NCBI GenBank assembly: GCA_963759115.1
Contig: CAVWXT010000002.1
Coordinates: forward strand, 531,002 to 595,001
Direction of reading: 5' to 3'
Length of the DNA stretch: 64,000 nucleotides
DNA from: CAVWXT01 sp963759115
Lineage (GTDB): Bacteria; Planctomycetota; Planctomycetia; Pirellulales; Thermoguttaceae
Under the pieces are notes generated by a model. The model saw nothing but the letters and a program-made list of their open reading frames with translations, made no database searches and had not been told where the DNA came from. Made by a program: the position numbers and the translations under genes. Numbering within the stretch: the stretch's first letter is position 1; each line of letters starts with the position of its first letter. Shown in pieces: positions 13,168 through 22,263 of the stretch.

Positions 13168-13485
13168 TCAACCGGCCGGCGCAGGCACCATCAGCTTGCC
13201 CACTTCCTGGCGGAGGCGTTCCTCGATCGCGCCCTTGAAGAACGCCGCGGCCAGCGGCAATTGGGTCACCAGTTTCACGGCGGCGTCGTCCACCGCCACG
13301 GTGCCGCTGATGGCCATGCCCAGCACGTGAAAGCCGAACGAGAAGGTGTGGTCCTGCCACTCCTCGCGAAAGTTGCTCACTTGGCCCTGATACTCGGCTC
13401 GCGCGGCGGCGAACTTCTCCTTCAACCGCCGCGTGGCCTCTTCCTGGCCGAGGGAATGCGGGATGTCGAGCACGAGTTTGGGCAT
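13168..13485 (-). CDS. Polyhydroxyalkanoic acid system-type protein
   Basis: This 105-residue soluble protein begins MPKLVLDIPHSLGQEEATRRLKE, matching the PHA granule-associated/system protein family. That family is named after PHA loci but is widely scattered. The middle (FREEWQDHTFSFGFHVLGMAISGTVAV) and the end (LPLAAAFFKGAIEERLRQEVGKLM) fit the family's beta-rich core and C-terminal amphipathic helix. No PHA synthase is nearby, so a role in PHA metabolism is not supported here. It stands alone, convergent with the permease and downstream of the oxidoreductases. Confidence 0.75.
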   Translation of the reverse strand: MPKLVLDIPHSLGQEEATRRLKEKFAAARAEYQGQVSNFREEWQDHTFSFGFHVLGMAISGTVAVDDAAVKLVTQLPLAAAFFKGAIEERLRQEVGKLMVPAPAG

Positions 13486-13543
13486 GGCGAATAGGGCTAG
13501 CGATTAGAGGCAATGCCCTGAAAATTGCTGTAACTAACGGATT

Positions 13544-13643
13544 TGGGCTTTGGTCTTGGGGCTTCGGCCTTTGGCCTTTGATATGGGAACGGAACTCTGT
13601 CGCAGGTGATGCACGGGTAGCTAAGACCCAAGACCCAAGTCCT
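13544..13643. repeat. Low-complexity inverted repeat (GGTCTTGGGGCTT type)
   Basis: GGGCTTTGGTCTTGGGGCTT at 13544-13563 is complementary in style to AAGACCCAAGACCCAAGTCC at 13624-13643. A related element of the same vocabulary lies at 37451-37553. It occupies the gap between the PHA-type gene and the first oxidoreductase stop. The stretch contains nothing else that I can identify. Confidence 0.55.
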
Positions 13644-13679
13644 AATACCGCACCTGACACCAATCCCTAATCCCTCTCG

Positions 13680-15497
13680 TTACTTATACCGCGAAACGTC
13701 CGGCTTGTCACCCTCCGGCGTCTCGTCGCTGTCGATGTCGAACCACTCCTTCTTGAACTCGATCCGGTCGCCTTGCCGGGCGGCCATGTTGGCCGTCAGG
13801 GCGATCACGGCGTCGCCCAGGGCCACCTTGGGATGGCAATGCGGCAGGTTCTCCGGGGCCCGGTTGCGGATGCACCACGCCCAGTGCTCCAACTCCTCGG
13901 TGTAGCCGCGTTCGGCGGGCAGGGTGCCCAGCGTGCCGATGGCCGCCGACTCGGGGTCGCCCTTTTCGTCGATCTGCAAGGCGACGGTGTCTTTCTTGTC
14001 GGTCGTTTTGGCCGCCACGACCTTCGTCTTGCCCTTGGTGTCGTGGGTCTTGAAGAGCATGGCTTCCTTCTCGGTCTCCAGCAGCAGCGTGCCCTCGGTG
14101 CCGAACACCGTTTCGCCGTAGCCGCCGAAGCCGTTGCCGTTGATCGAGGCGTATTGCACGCCGATCTTCTTGCGGCTGCCCACCGGATCCGGGGATCGGG
14201 ATCGTAGCCGGGCGCGGGGAACTCGAAGATGCAGTAGACGTGGTCTTCGACGTCGCGGTCGGCGGGGAACAGCGGCCGGTTGGCGGCCGCGGCCACGCTC
14301 AGCGGATGCTGCTTCTCGGCCTGTCGCGGGCCGTGCAGGCGGGGATGAAGATGCTCGCCGCGTCGAGTTGGTGGCTGCCCAATTCGGCCATCAGGCCGGC
14401 GCCGGTGCGGTCCCACAGCCGCCAGCGGATCAATTCCTCGATGGCCGGCCGCGCGTAGACCACCTTGCCGGAGGCGTCCTTGATCTCCAGGTCCTCGTAG
14501 CCGAACTTCTTGGCGTCGACCATGTCGTCGATCTGGGCTTGGACCTGGGCCACCTTCTTGTCCCACTCGTCGGTCGACTTGCCGTTGTCCTTCTCGGCTG
14601 CTCGAGCGTGACAGACCACTCAGTCAGTACTTCTCCGGGATGTCGGCTTCCTTATTGTTGCGCGAGCCACGCGGCGATCGCCTTGCCGGCAGCTTCTCGT
14701 CCAGATCGTCGGCCTGGAGATCGTCGGGCTTGGCCGCCTTGGGCATCGGCTGCTGCCAGCTATCGTTGCCCGGCAGGTTGCCGCGGTGCCACTGGGCGCG
14801 GATGTGGTGCAGTTCGCCCAGCAGCCCCTTGCGGATCATCTCGACCGCGTCGTCGTAGAGGATGTTGTAGTGCCGCTGGTGGCCGGTGGCCAGCAGCAGG
14901 TTGGTCTGCTTGGCCACGCGGGCCATCTCCTTGCACTCGTGGACGCTGTGGCCCATCAGCTTCTCGGTCATCACGTGCAGGCCGGCCTTCATGGCGGCGA
15001 CGGCCGCCGGGGCGTGCAGGTGCAAGCGGCAGGGCGATGATCACCGCCTCGATGCCGTCCTCCTTGGCGTTGGCGATCAATTCCTCGTACGGCCCGTAGA
15101 CCTTGACGTTCTTGCGGGCCTCCTCGTCGGTCTTCCAGCCGTAGACGGTCATCAGGCCGGGCCGGGCCTTGCGGGCCGTGTCGCTGTAGTAGTCGCCGTT
15201 GAAGGCCCGCCAGACGTTGTAGGGGCGGATGTCGGCGATGGCCTTGACCGCGATGTACTTCGGGATTGATCGCGCCGAGCAGCACGCTCCCCTCGTCGCC
15301 GGTGCCGATCACGCCCACGCGCACCGGCTCGGAGACCGACGTCGCCGTAGCCGAAGTACAGCGGCCCCAAGCCGCTTGCCGGAGGCGACTTCGGTCTTGA
15401 TCGCTTTCTTCAGCAAGTCGCGGCGGATCAGCTTGCTGCCGATGGCGGCGTAGAAGTTCTCCTTGCCGATCGCTTTTTCTTCGGGGCTAAGATACAT
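13680..15497 (-). CDS. Gfo/Idh/MocA-family oxidoreductase, copy 1
   Basis: This NAD(P)-dependent oxidoreductase belongs to the family that acts on sugars and related compounds. The nucleotide-binding motif is VGVIGTGDEGSVL near the N-terminus, followed by IADIRPYNVWRA. EKLMGHSVHECKEMAR corresponds to the conserved EKP-like site. The C-terminal domain includes IRWRLWDRTGAGLMAELGSHQLDAASI and INGNGFGGYGETVFGTEGTLLLE. It ends KEWFDIDSDETPEGDKPDVSRYK. The N-terminus (MYLSPEEKAIGKENF, then LIRRDLLK) lacks a clear twin-arginine export signal. Several frameshifts (about 15380, 15265, 15030, 14600, 14350 and 14195) break it. It is highly similar to copy 2 immediately upstream in transcription. Confidence 0.85.
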
Positions 15498-15574
15498 CGA
15501 ATCGTTCGTCCGGTGCGAAACGCACCGCTATGATCGTGGTTGGTGCGTTTCGCGCACCCTGCAGGACATTGTGT

Positions 15575-17330
15575 TCAACTCGCACGAACGCTGGGAGGAT
15601 CGCCCTCCGGCGTCTCGTCGCTGTCGGATGTCGAACCACTCCTTCTTGAACTCGATCCGCTGGCCCTTGCGGGCGGCCATGTTGGTGGTCAGGGCGATCA
15701 CGGCGTCGCCCAGGGCCACCTTCGGGCCGCAGCGCGGCTGGTTCTCCGGTCGCGGGTGGCGGATGCACCACGCCCAGTGCTCCAACTCCTCGGTGTAGCC
15801 GCGGCTGACCTTGGCGCCGCCGCCGCTCTTGGCGGCCGGCCGTCGGCCGCGCCGCTGGCCTGCGTGTCCAGCGTCGGCCCGCCGGCCGCGCCGCCGGACA
15901 CCTTGACGCTGCTCGGCGCCGCCGGCCCCTTGATGATCGACAGCTCCTGCTCCTGTTCCAGGATCAGCGTCCCCTTGGTGCCGAAGACGATCTCGCCGTA
16001 GCCGCCGAAACCGTTGCCGTTGATCGAGGCGTACTGCACGCCGATCTTCTTGCGGCTGGCGAAGGGGTCCTTCGGCGTCGTAGCCGGGGGCGGGGAACTC
16101 GATCACGCAGTAGACGTGGTCCTCCACGTCGCGGTCGGCCGGGAACAGCGGCCGGTCGGCCGCCGCCGCCACGCTCAGCGGATGCGGCTTCTCGGCCTTC
16201 GGGTCGTGCGCCTTGTGCATGGCGTGAATGAAGATGCTCGCCGCGTCGAGCTGATGGCTGCCCAACTCGGCCATCAGGCCGGCGCCGGTGCGGTCCCACA
16301 GCCGCCAGCGGATCAACTCCTCGATGGCCGGCCGGTCGTAGACCACCTTGCCCGCGGCGTCCTTGATCTGCATCGTTCTCGTAGCCGAACTTCTCGGCGT
16401 CGACGATCTCGTCGGCCATTTGGGCCTCGACCTGCTCCAGGCGGATGCCGCCACAGGTCGATCGCCGCGCCGCGGGCCGCGGCCAGTTGCTTCTGACACT
16501 CCTTCAGCTTCTTCGCCAGCTCCTTGGCCATGCGGATCGTCGGGCTTGACCTTCGGCGGCATCGGCTGCTGCCAACTGTCCTTGCCGGGCAGGTTGCCGC
16601 GGTTCCACTGGGCGCGGATGTAGTGCAGGTCGCCCAGCACGCCGCGCTGGATCGAGTCGACCGCGTTGGCGTAGAGGATGTTGTAGTGCCGCTGGTGGCC
16701 GGTGGCCAGGATCAGGCCGGTCTGGCTCGGCCACGCGGGCCATGTCCTTGCACTCGTGGACGCTGTGGGCCATGAGCTTTTCGGTGATCACGTGCAGGCC
16801 GGCCTTCATGGCGGCGATGGCCGCCGGGGCGTGCAGGTGCAGCGGCAGGGCGATGATCACCGCCTCCAGGCCGTCGTCCTTGGCATTCTTGATCAATTCC
16901 TCGTAGCCGCCGCTCTGCTTGTCGTAGACCTTGACGTGCCGGCGGGCTTCGTCCTCGGTCTTCCAGCCGTACTTGGCCATCAGGCCCGGCCGGGCGGCCA
17001 GCGCCGTCTCGCTGGAATGGTCGCCGTGGAAGGCCCGCCAGACGTTGTAGGGGCGGATGTCGGCGATCGACTTGACCTCGATGAACTCGGGATTGATCGC
17101 GCCGATCAGCACGCTGCCTTCGTCGCCGGTGCCGATCACGCCGACCCGCAACGGCGAGCCGACGGCCTTGTCGTAGCCGAAGTAGAACGCGCCCAGCCCG
17201 CCGCCGACCACCACGCCGGCGGCCACGGTGCCCTTGATGAAGTCGCGGCGGGTGACGCCGGCGGCCGACGGCGACGTCGGCGTTTCGCGGATATCGGATT
17301 CATACGATTCACTGCTATTCGTGTCCTTCT
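15575..17330 (-). CDS. Gfo/Idh/MocA-family oxidoreductase, copy 2, Tat-exported
   Basis: This paralog of copy 1 carries a twin-arginine signal, TRRDFIKGTVAAGVVVGGGLGAFYFG, so it is probably exported to the periplasm. The dinucleotide motif is VGVIGTGDEGSVLIGAINPEF. EKLMAHSVHECKDMAR, GTGAGLMAELGSHQLDAAS-like and INGNGFGGYGEIVFGTKGTL blocks follow. A segment near residues 375-400 is rich in Gly, Ala and Pro. Frame changes occur near 16725, 16540, 16455, 16375, 16075 and 15840. The start is unclear: no ATG lies in frame upstream of the signal, and a TTG at 17367 or a lost ATG are options. It ends in frame at TGA 15575-15577. Two tandem copies suggest duplication and specialisation. Confidence 0.83.
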
Positions 17331-18356
17331 TGACGTTGCGCGAACAGGAAGGCGGTTGAACGATCAAGTGGTACGAGGAAGAAGTCCAAGCCCGCCCCAG
17401 CGTCCCGCCGGCACGCTGGCGACCACCAACAGGGCGAGCATCTCGACGAAATCCTTGTTCACCAACAGGGCGTGGCCGACCACGGGCGGATCGGGCGGAT
17501 AGATGCCCGGAAACGCCGGCTGCGTCATCACCACGAAGCACATGAAGGCCGCCCCGCCCAAGGCCGCCAGCCGCGTGCAGAAGCCCAGCATCAGGCACAG
17601 CCCGATGGCCGTCAGCCCGTAGGTCACGGCGAAGTTGATCTGCTCCATGCGGCTCCAGCGGAAGGGATTCCAACTGGCCGGCACCTGGCCCCGCTCCTTC
17701 TGCTGCTCGTCCAGCAGGCTGTACAGCGAGTTCTCGAAGGCCTTCTCCTGGGCTTCGATGTCCTTGATCCAGCTTGTCCGGCCTCGCGCGCGCAGTTCCA
17801 TCATCCGGTCCCAGCGCCGCTGCTTCTGGAACGGGGCCGTCTGATTGCGCTCCTCGTCGTTCTCGAACCGATCCAGGGCGCCGAAGATAGGCGGCGATGT
17901 CGTCGACGTTCTCCTTGAGGTACTCTTCGAGTTGCTTGCTGAAACTCGTTCGTAGGTCCGCTCGGCCTTCTCGTTCCAGCCGCTCGTCGGCCGCCGCGTC
18001 GCGTCGGCCGACTCGGCCGGGCTGGTAGTAGTCGACGAACTCCTGCCGGATGGCGTTCCAGCGGGCGGCAATGCCGCTGGCGTCGATCGACTTCTTGCCC
18101 TTCGCGTCGGTCTCGACCCGCAGCCGCTGGCGGCCGTCGATGTCGGGCACCATCGCGTAGAAGAAGCCGGCCATCGGCCCTTTGGCCTGCGTCAGAAACG
18201 GCTCGGCCGTGAACGGATCGTGTGTTGGGTCGAGAACTTCTCGATCGGTTTGATCTTCCACACGCCCTCGTAGAGGAAGTGGCATCCCAATGCCAGCCGC
18301 AGCGCCACCAGCACCACCACGGTCAGCACGCCAATTTGGAACCGGTGATTGCTCAG
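17315..18356 (-). CDS. DoxX-family membrane protein with long periplasmic insert
   Basis: The first helix (VLTVVVLVALRLALGCHFLYEGVWKI) and the last four (INFAVTYGLTAIGLCLMLGFCTRLAALGGAAFMCFVVMTQP and FVEMLALLVVAS) match DoxX/TQO-small-subunit proteins. Between them lies a long hydrophilic region of about 170 residues with charged coiled-coil-like sequence (EEYLKENVDDIAAY, QQKERGQ). Frameshifts fall near 18215, 17955, 17890 and 17775. The end is TAG at 17315-17317 if one more shift is allowed, or TGA near 17364. It lies upstream of two Gfo/Idh/MocA genes on the same strand, an arrangement suggesting a membrane redox partner. The start is discussed separately. Confidence 0.75.
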
Positions 18357-18369
18357 GGGAAACCTCCTT
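18354..18369 (-). promoter_or_regulatory. Strong RBS followed by a CTG codon at the DoxX start
   Basis: Read on the minus strand, AAGGAGG (18369-18363) is followed after six bases by CTG AGC AAT CAC, the exact place where DoxX homology begins. No ATG, GTG or TTG is in frame at this spot. Either CTG is used as start codon or an ATG has been changed here. Confidence 0.5.
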
Positions 18370-18640
18370 CGCCCGCTGCGGTGCTCAACGGATTGAACGC
18401 GCTTGGGCCATCGTCGGACGCGGTCGCTTTGGGCGGGATCAATTACGAGAGCCGTCGACCGCACATTCGGTGGGGTGCCGCCGCTTGCTCACTACGACGT
18501 ATTATAGTCGGTCGCTTTTCAGCCCACCAGGGTGGCGTTGCCGGTTTCCTCAGGCTCCAACAGGCACTGTTGTCAAAAAATGGCCGGGGCCAACAGCCGC
18601 CGGCAGGCGGCATTGGCTGCATGTCGGCCTGTGACACAAA

Positions 18641-18669
18641 CACGGGCAGACAAGCTGCCCGTGGCACCC
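18641..18669. repeat. CACGGGCAG...CTGCCCGTG palindrome, copy 1
   Basis: This 29 nt unit begins CACGGGCAGACAAGCTGCCC and ends GTGGCACCC. It is identical at every base to 49407-49435. The core CACGGGCAG/CTGCCCGTG forms a perfect 9 bp stem. Exact identity over 30 kb of distance indicates a dispersed repeat that was copied recently or is under selection. Confidence 0.85.
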
Positions 18670-18751
18670 GACACGTTCGGTGCGTCAGGCTGCCGGCCAT
18701 CGGCTCGTGCGACGTGGTTGCGCACATGTTTTTCAGATTGTCACGATACTA

Positions 18752-18900
18752 CGTAGTTTCTGTTGCGGAAAAGTAGGGTGGGACGAGCAAACCGGAATCT
18801 TGGTGGGACTTCGGTCGCGGATCCGGCCGGTTTGCGAAGTCCCACCAACCCTCCGCGACCTCGTCCCACCCTACCCCACCATACCGCAACAGAAACTACG
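18752..18900. repeat. 149 nt nested palindromic element (MITE-like)
   Basis: Terminal arms CGTAGTTTCTGTTGCGG (18752-18768) and CCGCAACAGAAACTACG (18884-18900) are perfect 17 bp inverted repeats. Two inner pairs lie within: GTAGGGTGGGACGAG with CTCGTCCCACCCTAC, and TGGTGGGACTTCG with CGAAGTCCCACCA. No coding capacity. A lone half-arm occurs at 32525-32540. The structure resembles a non-autonomous miniature element, but no target-site duplication is clear. Confidence 0.75.
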
Positions 18901-19026
18901 GAGGACTGGCACTTGCGCCGCGAATTCATCAGAATATCCGATTCTTGACGACCTGCCCGCGATCCGTACACCCACAGCCGAGAGCTTCCTCCGGCGGCCA
19001 TATCAGCCCCCCTTGTTATACTTCCC

Positions 19027-20034
19027 ATGTCTACGCAAATCGTCCTCTGCTACCCCGTTGAAGCGAAACACATCGAGCAAATCGCCGCCGCCATGCCGGA
19101 GGCCGAAATCATCGACGCCGGCCAGCAGCGAATCGCCGAGGAGCTGTTTCGGGCCGACATCTTCTGCGGTCATGCCAAAGTGCCGGTCGATTGGGACGGC
19201 GTGGTGCGGCAGGGCCGCCTGCGGTGGATTCAGTCGTCCGCCGCCGGCATGGACCATTGCCTGGTCCCCTCGGTGATCGAGTCGGACATCGTGGTGACCA
19301 GTGCCTCGGGCGTGCTGGCCGATCAGGTGGCCGAACACACGATCGCGCTGGTGACGGGCTGGTGCCGCAGCCTGCCCACGTTCTTCGTGCGCCAGCAGAA
19401 GAAGGAGTTCATCCGCCGCCCCACCCGCGACCTGACGCGCAGCACGGTGGGCATCGTGGGCCTTGGCGGCGACGGCCGGCGGTTGGCTCGAGTTGCTCAG
19501 GCCTTCGACACTCGCATCCTGGCCACCGACATGTTCCCGGTCGACAAGCCGGACGGCGTCGAGGCCCTTTGGCCGGCCGATCGGCTGGACGACCTGCTGG
19601 CGGCTGTCGGATATTCGTCGTGCTGTGCCTGCCGCTGAACGACTCTACCCGCGGCATCATCAACGCGGCGAAGTTGGCGAAGATGAAGCCGGGACGCCCT
19701 GCTGGTCAATGTGGCCCGCGGGGCGATGGTGGTGACCGACGACCTGGTGGCCGCGCTGGAAAGCGGCCAACTGGCCGGCGCGGTGATGGACGTGACCGAC
19801 CCCGAGCCGCTGCCGCCGGAGAGCCGGCTCTGGGAGATGCCCAACGTGATCATCACCCCGCACGTGGGCGGGCAGAGCAGTTGGCGGATCGACAACATGA
19901 CCCATCTGTTTTGCCGCAATCTGCGGCGGTGGCGGGCGGGCCTGCCGCTGGTGAACTACCTGTCCGACAAGCGGCTGGGCTTTCCCATCCGCGGCGGCGG
20001 ATACCCACTGTGGGGTGAAACGGTCCAGCCATGA
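19027..20034 (+). CDS. D-2-hydroxyacid dehydrogenase family protein
   Basis: This is an NAD-dependent dehydrogenase of the D-isomer-specific 2-hydroxyacid family. The N-terminal substrate domain includes LRWIQSSAAGMDH. The Rossmann motif reads TVGIVGLGGDGRRLARVAQAF. The catalytic Arg lies in NVARGAMV, the Glu in DVTDPEPLP and the His in ITPHVGGQSSW. Frameshifts near 19605 and 19695 split it, and the true end is TGA 20032-20034. Its substrate cannot be named. It starts 127 nt beyond the nested palindrome and is monocistronic, followed by a toxin-antitoxin pair. Confidence 0.88.
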
Positions 20035-20113
20035 CGGACTGGACGGCCAAGCGGGCGAGAAGCTAAAATGGAGGTGGTAGAGTTCTCGAAAGAGAGACGC
20101 ACGAGGTGGCGCG

Positions 20114-20335
20114 ATGAATGTCGAGGTGCTGACAGGGTCCAAGCAGGAGATCGCCGAGGGCGTCGCCCGAATCCGCGGCGACGTTCGCGAGGCGATCGTG
20201 TTCGTCGAAGAGCTATCCGATACGGCCCGTTCTCAAGGCGAAGACATCTTCGCTGAAATGGAGCCTTTCACGGTAAGCGTCGGCGACGTTGATTACTCGC
20301 GTGAAGCGCTCTACAGTCGGATGGAAGGGGAATGA
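20114..20335 (+). CDS. Small antitoxin-like protein paired with a PIN toxin
   Basis: This 73-residue acidic protein (MNVEVLTGSKQEIAEGVARIRGD...) has no family I recognise. Its stop overlaps the start of the PIN-domain gene by ATGA at 20332-20335, the usual layout of VapBC-type modules. The ordinary antitoxin DNA-binding signatures (AbrB, RHH) are not obvious. A TAAAAT box at 20064-20069 lies upstream and may be the module's -10. Role as antitoxin is inferred from position and size. Confidence 0.65.
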   Translation: MNVEVLTGSKQEIAEGVARIRGDVREAIVFVEELSDTARSQGEDIFAEMEPFTVSVGDVDYSREALYSRMEGE

Positions 20336-20778
20336 TCCTCCTCGACACCAATCTGCTCGGGCGGATAACCGACTCGGCCGATCCGCAGTGCCCCCTCGCT
20401 CGCCGGGCAATCCACGCGCTGCTGGCCAAGCGCGAACGCCTCATTGTTACTCCCCAGAATCTCTACGAATTTTGGGCCGTGGCTACGCGAAAACCCGGCC
20501 CGCCACCGGCTGGCCAGAACGGGCTGGGCATGACGCCCGAGCGGGCCAGCCAATGGCTGCGATTCTTCCAGCGGCGATTCACGCTCCTGCCCGATCGCGA
20601 GGACTTGCTCGCTCGCTGGCACGATCTGGTCAGGACGCTCGGCATAAGGGGCCTCCGGTCGTACGACGCGCGACTTGTGGCGGCCATGCAGAGCTATGGG
20701 ATCGCCCGACTCCTCACCTTCAACGCAGATCACTTCAGAGGCTTGCCGGTAACGCTCATGGATCCGGCGTCTTTGTGA
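20332..20778 (+). CDS. PIN-domain ribonuclease toxin (VapC-like)
   Basis: This 148-residue PIN-domain protein has the acidic metal-binding set: D5 (MILLDTNLLGR), E46 (NLYEFW), D112 (SYDARL) and D133 (NADHF). PIN toxins cleave RNA, often tRNA, and are silenced by the antitoxin encoded just before. The acidic quartet and the pattern LTFNADHFRGL near the end are standard. It is translationally coupled to the preceding gene. The next gene, a kinase, starts 180 nt later and is unrelated. It is one of two PIN modules in the window (see 58240). Confidence 0.88.
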   Translation: MILLDTNLLGRITDSADPQCPLARRAIHALLAKRERLIVTPQNLYEFWAVATRKPGPPPAGQNGLGMTPERASQWLRFFQRRFTLLPDREDLLARWHDLVRTLGIRGLRSYDARLVAAMQSYGIARLLTFNADHFRGLPVTLMDPASL

Positions 20779-20961
20779 TCGTGATCGGGCGGGGCACCGG
20801 CGGGAGGAGCGGCGCGATCGGCTGCCTTGGCGAAACGGCACGCCCGTCAAACGTGGGAAAATGGGCGAATCGTGCAAACCATAGCGGTCTGGACGCCCAG
20901 CCCGCCGAGGAGCTAGAATGGGGCCGCAATCAGCCATCCCGGCACCAAGGACGACCCATCC

Positions 20962-22071
20962 ATGACGACGACTTTTCTGGAGGGCAGCGCAACGCGAACG
21001 TGGGGGGGGCACGACTCCACACGCTGTCCCGGCGAGTTGCTCGACCGCTACCAACAGATCCTCGAGGAACAACGCCTGAACTGGACCGAACACCATCGGT
21101 TGATCAGTCTGTTGGGCTCGGGGGGACAGGGAGTGGTCTATCTGAGCGAACGCCGCGGCACCGACAACTTCACGCTGCCGGTGGCGCTTAAGATCTTCTC
21201 TCCCGAGCGTTACGAAGACGAGCGGTCGTACGACGAGGCCATGGCGCGGATGGCCCAGGTTGCGGCCCGCGTGGCCCAAATCCAGCAGGACAACCTATTG
21301 GACGTCCACAATTGGGTGGATCGCAGCCGCATCCGCATGATGGAAATGGAGTGGGTCGACGGCTACGACCTTTCCCGGCTGTTGACGCGCAAGATGCTCG
21401 AACACGTGCAGCAACGCGTCAGCAACAAGCGCTGGAACTACATCAACCAGGTAATCGTCACGGCCGGGCCGACGCAGCCCCGCGTCAAGCCGGGCATCGC
21501 CATCGCCATCATCCGCGACTGCCTGGCGGGGCTGGCGGCCCTGCACCGCGAAGGCATCGTCCACGGCGATATGAAGCCGTCGAACATCATGCTCAAGCGG
21601 ACCGGCAACGCCAAGATCGTGGACCTCGGTTCGGCCTTCGACTTCGAGAAGCCGCCGACGCGGCGGACCTGCACGCCCACCTACGCCGCGCCGGAAGTGC
21701 TCGACGGCGGCGAGAGCTCGCCCCGCAGCGACCTGGCCAGTCTGGGCTACGTGTTGATCGAGATGCTCGCCGGCACGCCCCCCTTCGCCGGGCTCACGAG
21801 CTACCGCGATCTGTTGGAGGCCAAGCGGTTTCTGGCCCAGCGGCTGCCGCACGTCCTGCCCAGCGAAGTGACGTGCAACGAGTTGCTGATGAGTTTTTGC
21901 CGCGGCCTCATCGCGCCCGATCCGACACGGCGATTCCCCAGCGCCGAGGCGGCCGACCTCGTGAAGGAAGGGGCCGCCAGTTTCCACCGCCAGCTCATCA
22001 AGGGCGACCTGGCCAGCGAATACGACAACGAAATCCGGCTGTGGCTGGAAGAGCTGAAGGACCTCGACTAG
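20962..22071 (+). CDS. Serine/threonine protein kinase, short soluble form
   Basis: This 369-residue protein has a complete eukaryotic-type kinase domain. The Gly loop is GSGGQGVVY (residues 52-60) and the ATP lysine is K77 (VALKIF). The catalytic loop is HGDMKPSN (201-208) and the metal motif is DLG (221-223). APE is present in YAAPEVL. The HRD arginine is replaced by glycine and DFG by DLG. No membrane helix or sensor domain follows the kinase, unlike many planctomycete kinases. Between K77 and HGD there is an extra segment of about 40 residues (MLEHVQQRVSNKRWNY...). It lies alone on the plus strand. Substrates cannot be predicted. Confidence 0.88.
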   Translation: MTTTFLEGSATRTWGGHDSTRCPGELLDRYQQILEEQRLNWTEHHRLISLLGSGGQGVVYLSERRGTDNFTLPVALKIFSPERYEDERSYDEAMARMAQVAARVAQIQQDNLLDVHNWVDRSRIRMMEMEWVDGYDLSRLLTRKMLEHVQQRVSNKRWNYINQVIVTAGPTQPRVKPGIAIAIIRDCLAGLAALHREGIVHGDMKPSNIMLKRTGNAKIVDLGSAFDFEKPPTRRTCTPTYAAPEVLDGGESSPRSDLASLGYVLIEMLAGTPPFAGLTSYRDLLEAKRFLAQRLPHVLPSEVTCNELLMSFCRGLIAPDPTRRFPSAEAADLVKEGAASFHRQLIKGDLASEYDNEIRLWLEELKDLD

Positions 22072-22263
22072 CGCGGCGATGCACAGGCGCGGGTGCTTGT
22101 GAGCGGGGTGCGGTTCACTGGGTTGCGTTGGCGTGGTGAGACGGCGTAACATAGCTATCATGCGGAAGCTTGGCCACATCACCCCGTCCGTCCAAGTTCA
22201 ACATTCTTGTTGAAATTCGGTGCAATAGGACGTCGTTTGGGACGACCAGACAAGTGAAGTCAA

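Larger units (their letters stand above)
18357..19026. other. Gene-poor intergenic stretch with repeats
   Basis: This is about 670 nt between the divergent DoxX and dehydrogenase genes. I see no convincing gene. It holds the CACGGGCAG palindrome (18641-18669) and the 149 nt nested palindrome (18752-18900). The remaining sequence must contain both divergent promoters. A TATTATAGT-like box near 18490 is a candidate on one strand, but I cannot place a -35 confidently. Confidence 0.6.
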
